A stretch of DNA of 6,391 bases from an uncultured Alistipes sp. (GTDB lineage Bacteria; Bacteroidota; Bacteroidia; Bacteroidales; Rikenellaceae), in the NCBI GenBank assembly GCA_937895825.1, contig CALBKP010000069.1, positions 1 to 6,391 of the forward strand, written 5' to 3'. The notes below the pieces were generated by a model. The model was not told the origin of the DNA. It did not search any database and saw only the letters and a program-made list of their open reading frames with translations. Both the position numbers and the translations under genes were made by a program. Below are positions 1 to 5,782 of the stretch, one piece after another (the stretch's first letter is position 1; every line of letters starts with the position of its first letter).

Positions 1-1773
1 AATCAGACCATCGATGACGTGCGGCATGAAGAAGGTGTAGTTCCACGAGCTACCCTCGTGGAAGCCTATGGTGTTGGAGAAGTTAGCACCCGCCGTGGGG
101 TCGAATTCCTCGATAAACCTGCCATCCATGCCGATAGGACGCATAGCACCGTCGGCCTTGGAGTAGTAGTTGCGCCAACCAGCAGCTCTGCGCTCCATCT
201 CGCGGGCAAGCTCCTCGTCGCCCATCTCGCGGGCAAAGGTAGCGAGGGCGTTATCTGCCACGTAGTACTCCAGTGCGTGAGATACGGAGTTGTCGCCCGA
301 CATATCCTGAGCAAAAAGCCCCACGGGTATATAGCCGTGCTCGATATATGGGTCGATGTCGGGGCGTATGGCGTTATCCTTGCCAGGGGTTGTGGCTGAG
401 CGCTTCATTGCCTCGTAGGCGGCATCTATGTCGAAGTCGCGCAACCCCTTGAGGTAGCTGTCGACGATGACCGGGATGGCAGGGTCTCCCTCCATGGTGA
501 AGGTCTCGCGGCCGTAGAGCTCCCAGCGTGGCAGCCATCCCCACTCCTTAGACATGGCGACCATCGAGCGGAGCATGTCCGTCTGGCACTCGGGATAGGC
601 AAGGGTAAGTAGTTGATGTACATTGCGATATGTGTCCCATAGCGAGAATACGGTATAGCGGTCGTAGCCGTCGGCCACGGCCGTTGTGCCCGACTCCATT
701 GCGGGATACTCGCCATTTGCGTCGCTCAGTATGTTGGGGTGGAGCAACGAGTGGTAGAGGGCGGTGTAGAAGATTGTACGATCATCCTCCGTACCACCCG
801 TAACGCGGATGCGGCTGAGTGCCTCGTTCCACTTGGTGTGTGCCGCCGTGCGTATCTCGTCGAAGGTGCTGTTTGCAACCTCCGCATCGAGATTCTTGCG
901 TGCATTTTCTATGGAGGTGTACGATATGCCCACCTTGAGTTCTACCTCCGTGCCTGGGGCTACGTTGCCGAGCGAGAGAATTGCGCCGATGTCGTCGCCC
1001 ATAATCTCTCGTGCGTAGCGCTCATATATCCTATATTGACCGCTGTCGCCCGGCCATGCCGCCTCGATGCCAGTCATCTCGGGTTGCAGCTTCCAGTAAC
1101 GGATGCTCTCTGCTGGCTGCGATAGGCGCACGACAAAGTAGATGGGGAAGACGGCTTGGTTTGTGTAGCAGAAGGTGCCTAAGAGACGCATGCCCTCGAT
1201 CTCGGTGTCACTCACGCGGCGAAGCATAGCGCCCGACTCGTTTGAAAGGGATGTGCCGAGGTCGACGATGATGTTGGCCTCACCACCCTCGGTGAAGGGG
1301 TAGCGCTCGACCGGGGCACGCTCTGTGGCCGTTGCCTCGGCGCGGATGGCGTACTGGTCGTAGGTCGTGGCGTAGTAGCCTGGGGAGGCCTGCTCGTTGC
1401 TGTATGTCGAGCCGCGGAGTGTGCGGTCTGCCTCGGCATTTCCGGTTGTGGCCATCGTGATGATGGCACCGAGCTCGGGGCAGCCCACGCCGCTCAAGGC
1501 TCCGTGGGCAAAGCCGACGCTGTACTTGTTGCGCACGTCGTAAGGTGTTGACCACCAGCGCGAGTCCTTGTCGTAGCGGTTGAGCTCAGAGCCCGTGACG
1601 TTGAAAGGCACAGCGGCCATCATGCCGTGTGGCACGACGGCTCCGGGATGTGTGGCTGAGTAGTCGGCCGTGCCGATAAACGGATCGACCCACTGCGTGT
1701 AGTCGGTGTGCTCCTGTGCCGAGAGTGTCGCACACGTGAGTAGGAGTACAAATATGGTTAGTCGAAGTCTCAT
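1..1773 (-). CDS. GH92 family secreted alpha-mannosidase, C-terminus cut off by window edge
   Basis: The minus-strand frame starting at the ATG at 1773 stays open for 591 codons to the window edge. Seen in the protein: a signal peptide (residues 1-19, about MRLRLTIFVLLLTCATLSA, probable cleavage before Gln20), VDPFIGT (29-35), YSVGFAHGALSGVGCPELG (84-102), YTALYHSLLHPN (336-347), FSLWDTYRNVHQLLTL (376-391), WGWLPRWE (411-418), GDPAIPVI (429-436), SHALEYYVADNALATFA (498-514) and HEGSSWNY (572-579). This order of motifs is that of GH92, a family of calcium-dependent inverting exo-alpha-mannosidases. Glu573 sits in the motif that carries the general acid in characterised members. The family is usually about 740-780 residues, so roughly 150-190 residues, including the catalytic-base aspartates, lie outside. 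Which mannose linkage it cuts cannot be judged. Cys14 is preceded by LLT, not a good lipobox, so a soluble periplasmic or secreted protein is favoured over a lipoprotein. The start lies 1 nt after the GH97 stop, which suggests translational coupling. Confidence 0.93.
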   Translation of the reverse strand, partial: MRLRLTIFVLLLTCATLSAQEHTDYTQWVDPFIGTADYSATHPGAVVPHGMMAAVPFNVTGSELNRYDKDSRWWSTPYDVRNKYSVGFAHGALSGVGCPELGAIITMATTGNAEADRTLRGSTYSNEQASPGYYATTYDQYAIRAEATATERAPVERYPFTEGGEANIIVDLGTSLSNESGAMLRRVSDTEIEGMRLLGTFCYTNQAVFPIYFVVRLSQPAESIRYWKLQPEMTGIEAAWPGDSGQYRIYERYAREIMGDDIGAILSLGNVAPGTEVELKVGISYTSIENARKNLDAEVANSTFDEIRTAAHTKWNEALSRIRVTGGTEDDRTIFYTALYHSLLHPNILSDANGEYPAMESGTTAVADGYDRYTVFSLWDTYRNVHQLLTLAYPECQTDMLRSMVAMSKEWGWLPRWELYGRETFTMEGDPAIPVIVDSYLKGLRDFDIDAAYEAMKRSATTPGKDNAIRPDIDPYIEHGYIPVGLFAQDMSGDNSVSHALEYYVADNALATFAREMGDEELAREMERRAAGWRNYYSKADGAMRPIGMDGRFIEEFDPTAGANFSNTIGFHEGSSWNYTFFMPHVIDGLI

Positions 1774-1774
1774 C

Positions 1775-3763
1775 TTATTCACTAAATGTTATACCTTGAT
1801 TACGACATATTACAACGTTCTCATCACTGGCCGTGTTTGTGAGTCGCACTACGTAGCCGCAGCCAGGGCTCATGCCTATCTTAATTCTGCGTATATCGCC
1901 AGTATGCCGTGAGTTTAAGATAACCAGTTCATCTCCATCGGAATATACCTCCATGTGGTTGTGGGTGACATCCTCAGGTATCTCGATGATTATCTTTCGC
2001 GACTTGTTGCCATTGAGGCCTGCGAGGTAGACGGCATCGTCGGTGCGGGCGATGCACGTGACATACTCGCCAATGGCTCCGCCGTTAATCTCGCGTGAGT
2101 GCCACGTTGTTGGTATCTCGGCGAGGAACTGCGTGAACTCGGGCTCTTTCTCGTACTCTGTGGGAGAGTCACATAGCATAGCAAGTGGTTGATCGTAAAT
2201 GACGTACATGGCCAGCTGGTGGCATCGTGTACCCTGACTCATCGGGCGCGAGTAGTCGGGAGCGTAGTCCCAGCGTGGGGCGTTACGCATAGCTCCAGGG
2301 GTGTAGTCCACAGGGCCCGCAACGTTGCGGATAAAGGGTATCGTCACGTCGTAGGTGAGCTGATCGTGCTCCTTGCCGAGCCACTTCATCGTCTCAAGGC
2401 CGTGAACACCTTCGAAATTGATGGCGTTGGGATAGGTGTATTGCAACCCCGTAGGCTTGTAAATACCGTGATAATCAACGAGTAACTTATATCGTGCCGC
2501 GATTTCTGCAAGGTCGTATACAAATTTCACCATTGCTTGGTCATCACGATCAAGGAAGTCGACCTTGAAGCCCTTAACGCCCAGCTCCGAGTAGTGCTTG
2601 CACAGACCCTCGATATCGCGGTTCAGTGCCCAGTAGCCCGCCCAAAGGATGATGCCCACGTTGCGCTCAGCGGCGTAGTCTACAAGCTCCTTTATGTCTA
2701 TCTCGGGGACAACTTTCATCAGGTCGGCCTCGCCCGTGACGCTCCAGCCCTCGTCCAAGATGACATACTCGATGCCGTAGCGTGAGGCGAAGTCGATGTA
2801 GTATTTATACGTCTGGTTGTTGATGCCTGGCTCGAAGTCTACACCCTCCAAGCCCCAGTCGTTCCACCACTCCCAGGCTACCTTGCCTGGCTTTATCCAC
2901 GAGGTGTCCGCCAGGCGGCACTCGTCGGCAAGCTGCTCGATAAGTCGGCTGTTGGCGATGTCGATGTCGCTATCGCCGATGGCAACCACGCGCCACGGGA
3001 AGTTACGCTCGCCACGGCACTCGGCGATGTAGGGCTTGCGACTCTTGACGATGCCCTGCAACATGTTGTGGCCACCCTGCTCGACAATGTCGGGAAGGGG
3101 GGCAAACTCCGTATCTATCGTACCATCCTGTGTGCGGTTCGAGAGGAACATACCTGGGTAGTCCTCGAGGTTAGCCTCTGAAATCCAGAGGTATAGTCCG
3201 TTACGACGCTCCACGACGATAGGGGCGAAGATGAGTCTGCGCCAGTCGATATTCTTGAGTGTTGTGACCGTGTAGATGTTCTCGAACGAGGTCTCAAACT
3301 GCGTGGCGTAGTCCGACGTGGCATCGGGGCGGAAGTTTACATACGGAAACCATGCCTTATCCTTGCCGTTCAGCGCGAACTCGGCCAGCTCGTCAACGAC
3401 GGTGAACTCCTTGTCGGTGAGCGAGATGAAGCGGTAGGCAACGCCCGTGGCATAGGCGCGAAGCTCGATGGCGTAGCTGCCCACGCGAACCACAGCACCA
3501 TTAAACTCCTCATCCTCGATGTCTACGACCTCGGTGTGGCTGACAGCCTCGCCCCAAGTACCCTCGGAGGTGGTCATCTGAATACGTGAGGGGGATACGG
3601 CCTCAATGCCGTCGTGGTAGGCCGACCAGCGCATCGTGCCGTCGCTCCAGTCGAGTGCGATGGTGTTGCGCCCGTCGAGCGAGGTGACCTCTAAGCGGGG
3701 CTCGTGGCCAAAGGCCGTGGTGAGGGTGAGTAACAGCGTGAGTAAGGTGAGTAGTCGTTTCAT
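1775..3763 (-). CDS. GH97 family glycoside hydrolase, retaining type, possible alpha-galactosidase
   Basis: A complete 662-residue protein, the usual size for GH97 (SusB-like) enzymes. Seen: a signal peptide (about 1-19, cleavage near TAFG-H), an N-terminal beta-rich region with RLIFAPIVV and LYLWISEANLEDYPGMFL (residues 176-207), a catalytic barrel with WEWWNDWGLEGVDF (297-310), YVILDEGWS (333-341), GVKGFKVDFLDRDDQ (395-409) and YPNAINFEGVHGLETMKW (444-461), then TIPFIRNVAGPVDYTPGAM (474-492) and a C-terminal beta domain. Known for the family: it contains inverting alpha-glucosidases such as SusB and retaining alpha-galactosidases with an Asp nucleophile in the KxDF strand. Asp402 in KVDFLDRDDQ fits that nucleophile; Glu451 or Glu457 is the likely acid/base. 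I therefore infer a retaining enzyme, perhaps an alpha-galactosidase; other alpha-glycosides remain possible. It should act in the periplasm or be exported. It begins 21 nt after rlmN and ends 1 nt before GH92, consistent with co-transcription. Confidence 0.93.
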   Translation of the reverse strand: MKRLLTLLTLLLTLTTAFGHEPRLEVTSLDGRNTIALDWSDGTMRWSAYHDGIEAVSPSRIQMTTSEGTWGEAVSHTEVVDIEDEEFNGAVVRVGSYAIELRAYATGVAYRFISLTDKEFTVVDELAEFALNGKDKAWFPYVNFRPDATSDYATQFETSFENIYTVTTLKNIDWRRLIFAPIVVERRNGLYLWISEANLEDYPGMFLSNRTQDGTIDTEFAPLPDIVEQGGHNMLQGIVKSRKPYIAECRGERNFPWRVVAIGDSDIDIANSRLIEQLADECRLADTSWIKPGKVAWEWWNDWGLEGVDFEPGINNQTYKYYIDFASRYGIEYVILDEGWSVTGEADLMKVVPEIDIKELVDYAAERNVGIILWAGYWALNRDIEGLCKHYSELGVKGFKVDFLDRDDQAMVKFVYDLAEIAARYKLLVDYHGIYKPTGLQYTYPNAINFEGVHGLETMKWLGKEHDQLTYDVTIPFIRNVAGPVDYTPGAMRNAPRWDYAPDYSRPMSQGTRCHQLAMYVIYDQPLAMLCDSPTEYEKEPEFTQFLAEIPTTWHSREINGGAIGEYVTCIARTDDAVYLAGLNGNKSRKIIIEIPEDVTHNHMEVYSDGDELVILNSRHTGDIRRIKIGMSPGCGYVVRLTNTASDENVVICRNQGITFSE

Positions 3764-3784
3764 AATGGCTTGATGATAAGTGTG

Positions 3785-4813
3785 TTATTTCTTTTCGGCG
3801 GTGGAGAGTAGTCCGCAAGCAGCCTCGATATCCTCGCCACGCGATGCTCGCAGGGTGGTCTGTATGCCACGCTTGGTGAGCGTATCGCGGAACTCGATAA
3901 TTCGCTCCAACGGTGGAGAGAAGAATGGCGAGTCGGGGATGCGGTGGAAGCGGATAAGGTTGATGCGGCACTTGATGCCATCCAACAAGCGCGAGAGCTC
4001 CTTGATATGGCGCGGTGAGCAGTTCATATCCTCCAAGACGATATACTCGAACGAGATGCGGCGCTGGTGTGTGAAGTCGTAGCGACGCAGGATGTCGCAC
4101 ACCTCGCGAATGGAGTAGCTATTCTCGATTGGCATAATCTCTCGGCGCTCCTCGGGGAAGGGGTTGTGGAGCGAGACGGCGATGTGTACCTTCGACTCGT
4201 CGAGAAGGCGCGGGAGCGTGCGGGCAACGCCTGCCGTAGAGACAGTTATACGTGTTGGTGACCACGCCATGCCCCACTCCGAGGTGAGGATGTCGAGGGT
4301 CTTGAGCAGGTTGTCGATGTTGTCAAGAGGCTCGCCCATGCCCATAAAGACGAGGTTGGTGAGCTTGTCGCGCTCGGGGATAGAGATTATCTGGTTGATG
4401 ATCTCGGTGGCGCTGAGGTGGTGTCTGAAGCCCATACGTCCCGTGGCGCAGAACTTACAACCCATGCGGCAGCCCGCCTGCGACGAGACACAGAGCGTCA
4501 TACGCTCGCCGTCGGGGATGAGTGCCGATTCGATATACTCGCCCGCAGAGGTGCGGAATAGGTATTTTTTTGTGCCATCGGTCGATGTTGAGACCTTCAG
4601 CGGTGCCGATAACCCCAAGTCGCACGCCTCCTTAAGCCTCTCGCGCGAGGCCTTCGACAGGTTGGTCATAGCGTCGATGTCCGTAACGAAGCGCGAATAT
4701 AGCCATTGCGCTATCTGCTTGGGAGCGAAGCGCGGGAGTTCAAGTTGCTCGCACAGAGCCTTTAGCTCGGTGGGGGTGGCTCCGTAGAGTTGAGGTTTTA
4801 TGGTCTTTGTCAT
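3785..4813 (-). CDS. rlmN: Dual-specificity 23S rRNA (A2503)/tRNA (A37) C2-methyltransferase RlmN
   Basis: A 342-residue cytoplasmic radical-SAM methyltransferase, full length for the family. Known role: RlmN methylates C2 of adenosine 2503 in 23S rRNA and of A37 in some tRNAs, using S-adenosylmethionine and a methylated-cysteine intermediate. Seen: the N-terminal helical RNA-binding part (PRFAPKQIAQWLY, residues 27-39), the 4Fe-4S motif CRMGCKFC with Cys115, Cys119 and Cys122, the SAM-binding GMGEP (158-162), STAGV (192-196), the VSLHNP stretch (213-218), and the C-terminal RASRGEDIEAACG with Cys333, which matches the methyl-carrying cysteine (Cys355 in E. coli). Cys108, seven residues before the cluster, matches the conserved Cys118 of E. 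coli. All key residues are present, and the AACG ending supports RlmN over the related Cfr. It is the first gene of the leftward set, behind a recognisable -7 promoter element; the leader would be only about 20 nt. The start is supported by the usual N-terminal length. Confidence 0.97.
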   Translation of the reverse strand: MTKTIKPQLYGATPTELKALCEQLELPRFAPKQIAQWLYSRFVTDIDAMTNLSKASRERLKEACDLGLSAPLKVSTSTDGTKKYLFRTSAGEYIESALIPDGERMTLCVSSQAGCRMGCKFCATGRMGFRHHLSATEIINQIISIPERDKLTNLVFMGMGEPLDNIDNLLKTLDILTSEWGMAWSPTRITVSTAGVARTLPRLLDESKVHIAVSLHNPFPEERREIMPIENSYSIREVCDILRRYDFTHQRRISFEYIVLEDMNCSPRHIKELSRLLDGIKCRINLIRFHRIPDSPFFSPPLERIIEFRDTLTKRGIQTTLRASRGEDIEAACGLLSTAEKK

Positions 4814-4838
4814 ATGATAGCATCTACATTCTCGACTA

Positions 4839-4846
4839 CAAAATTA
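4839..4846 (-). promoter_or_regulatory. Predicted Bacteroidetes -7 promoter element for rlmN and the glycosidase genes
   Basis: Read on the minus strand, this is TAATTTTG, an exact match to the Bacteroidetes -7 consensus TAnnTTTG. It lies 25 nt before the rlmN ATG, so transcription would start around 4833, giving a leader of about 20 nt. No clear TTTG -33 element is present at the usual spacing; the nearest candidate is TTTA (minus strand of 4871-4874), 24 nt away, which is weak. The leader contains a start-stop pair (ATG TAG, 4829-4824), probably by chance. Confidence 0.5.
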
Positions 4847-4899
4847 GTAAAAATTAAATATTTTTCGGTCTAAAGTTATTTTTTTTGGAATTTTATATA

Positions 4900-4907
4900 T
4901 ATCTTTG
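4900..4907 (+). promoter_or_regulatory. Predicted Bacteroidetes -7 promoter element for tonB
   Basis: TATCTTTG matches the TAnnTTTG consensus exactly. Transcription would begin about 6 nt downstream, near 4913, leaving a leader of about 75 nt before the tonB ATG. The TTTG at 4884-4887 is only 12 nt upstream, too close for a standard -33 element (usually about 19-21 nt away), and the sequence at the right distance is a poor match, so the -33 contact is weak or absent. Confidence 0.55.
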
Positions 4908-4913
4908 CATAGT

Positions 4914-4937
4914 GTAGTGCGCGTGTGTGCGAGCTAC
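4914..4937 (+). promoter_or_regulatory. Predicted hairpin at the 5' end of the tonB leader
   Basis: GTAGT (4914-4918) can pair with GCTAC (4933-4937, with one G-U pair), and CGC (4920-4922) with GCG (4929-4931), around one G-A mismatch and a GTGTGT loop (4923-4928). The stem begins almost exactly where transcription is predicted to start. No T-run follows, so it is not a terminator. A 5' stem of this kind could stabilise the mRNA or affect translation; that is inference. Confidence 0.4.
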
Positions 4938-4988
4938 TGGAGGGAGATTTTTGGTATAAGATATTAAAAACTAAAAAATTAGATATAA

Positions 4989-5690
4989 ATGGAGATTAAG
5001 AAATCACCGAAAGCTGATCTTCAGAATAAGAGGATCGTTTTCCTATTGTTTGGTCTCGTTGTTGCTCTCGGCATCACAGGCCTTGCATTTTCAATGAATT
5101 CTAAACCCGAGGCTGGTGAGTACAAGCCACCCAAGCGTGAGACTACCGAGATGGAGCAAATCGACAACACGCGTCAGGATCAGCCCGAGACTCCCCCCGA
5201 GCAGCAGAAGGCTCAGGCACAGGTGGTAACCGACGTGCTTAACATCGTGTCGAACGACCAGAAGATCGAGACCAACATCGTCTTCGCGGAGGATGCCGAT
5301 GAGTTCGACGACTTCGAGATGATCATCGAGGAGAAGGAGGAGGAGATCGTTGAGGAGGAGATCTTCATCACCGTTGAGGATATGCCTACATTCCGTGGTG
5401 GTGGCCTCCCAGAGTTCCGTACATGGGTTCAGCAGAACGTTAAGTATCCTCAGATTGCGTTGGAGAACGGCATCCAGGGTAACGTGGTTATCCAGTTTGT
5501 CGTAGGCCCCGACGGTAAGATGACCAACTTCAAGGTGCTTCAGTCTCCTGATAAGACCCTTTCGGATGCCACTATCGACGTGTTGAAGAAGGCTAACGAG
5601 ATGAAGAATGGCTGGAAGCCTGGTAAGCAGCGTGGTAAGCCTGTTAAGGTATCGTTCACACTGCCCGTAGCGTTCAAGATTCAGAACTAA
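4989..5690 (+). CDS. tonB: TonB family energy transducer (Bacteroidetes type)
   Basis: A 233-residue inner-membrane-anchored periplasmic protein. Known role: TonB, driven by ExbB-ExbD and the proton gradient, contacts the TonB box of outer-membrane transporters to power uptake of iron complexes, vitamins and, through SusC-type proteins, glycans. Seen: a short cytoplasmic N-terminus MEIKKSPKADLQNKR, one membrane segment (about residues 16-36, IVFLLFGLVVALGITGLAF), a linker with few prolines (PP at 47-48 and 69-70) and a strongly acidic part (101-125, including EEKEEEIVEEE), then the C-terminal domain (about 127-231) with VEDMPTF, YPQIALENGIQGNVVIQFVVGPDG (153-176) and WKPGKQRGKPVKVSFTLPVAF (209-229). 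The membrane start sequence and acidic linker are typical of Bacteroidetes TonB proteins. No exbB or exbD is visible here, and it may be one of several TonB copies. The gene ends in tandem in-frame stops (TAA TAG), followed closely by a terminator, so it is probably transcribed alone. Confidence 0.92.
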   Translation: MEIKKSPKADLQNKRIVFLLFGLVVALGITGLAFSMNSKPEAGEYKPPKRETTEMEQIDNTRQDQPETPPEQQKAQAQVVTDVLNIVSNDQKIETNIVFAEDADEFDDFEMIIEEKEEEIVEEEIFITVEDMPTFRGGGLPEFRTWVQQNVKYPQIALENGIQGNVVIQFVVGPDGKMTNFKVLQSPDKTLSDATIDVLKKANEMKNGWKPGKQRGKPVKVSFTLPVAFKIQN

Positions 5691-5710
5691 TAGGCCACAG
5701 CGTAAGTCTT

Positions 5711-5743
5711 AAGGGGTTCACTTAATAGGTGTACCCCTTTTTT
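5711..5743 (+). terminator. Intrinsic terminator after tonB
   Basis: AAGGGGT (5711-5717) pairs perfectly with ACCCCTT (5733-5739). After one T-T mismatch the stem continues with CAC (5719-5721) against GTG (5729-5731), closing on a small A+T-rich loop. A run of six T residues (5738-5743) follows directly. It lies 20 nt after the tonB stop. The opposite strand has no T-run after the stem, so it works only rightward. It should separate tonB from hflX. Confidence 0.88.
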
Positions 5744-5755
5744 GAATGATTGGAA

Positions 5756-5767
5756 GCCTACGTAGGC
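5756..5767. repeat. Perfect 12-bp palindrome upstream of hflX
   Basis: GCCTACGTAGGC is its own reverse complement. It ends 15 nt before the hflX start codon, in the short stretch between the tonB terminator and hflX. It could be a site for a dimeric DNA-binding protein or, in RNA, a 4-bp stem with an ACGT loop. The symmetry does not extend further, and chance cannot be excluded. Confidence 0.45.
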
Positions 5768-5782
5768 ATACCTATTATATAT

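Larger units (their letters stand above)
4814..4988. other. Divergent intergenic region between rlmN and tonB
   Basis: This 175-nt stretch separates two divergently read genes and contains no coding sequence I can support. Its middle (about 4840-4910) is strongly A+T-rich, in contrast to the G+C-rich genes around it, as expected for promoter DNA. It carries a TAnnTTTG element on each strand, a predicted hairpin at the start of the rightward leader, and a GGAGGGAG purine run at 4939-4946. The last 40 nt before tonB are A+T-rich, which is typical of Bacteroidetes translation start regions that do without a Shine-Dalgarno site. Confidence 0.8.

Noticed and set aside
19..399. Open frames on both strands inside the GH92 gene, including a 126-codon plus-strand frame
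   Set aside because: The continuous 591-codon GH92 frame with many family motifs explains this region; the others are shadows.
1729..1773. Possible lipoprotein signal in GH92 (Cys14)
   Set aside because: The residues before the cysteine are L-L-T; Thr just before Cys is not a usual lipobox, and a normal signal peptidase I site (LSA-Q) follows.
3603..4100. A 165-codon minus-strand open frame across the rlmN/GH97 junction
   Set aside because: It overlaps both real genes in another frame, and its His/Pro/Arg-rich translation has no recognisable motif.
4164..4787. A 207-codon plus-strand open frame opposite rlmN
   Set aside because: It lies wholly antisense to a well-supported rlmN, and its translation shows no domain, being rich in Ser and Arg as expected for a shadow frame in G+C-rich DNA.
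4821..4829. Start-stop pair (ATG TAG) followed by another ATG in the rlmN leader
   Set aside because: It is too short to encode anything, and the second ATG opens only a 27-codon out-of-frame reading; chance is the simpler explanation.
5330..5366. GAG-rich repetitive stretch in tonB as a possible simple repeat
   Set aside because: It encodes the acidic linker found in Bacteroidetes TonB proteins and is mixed with other codons, so it is coding composition and not a repeat element.
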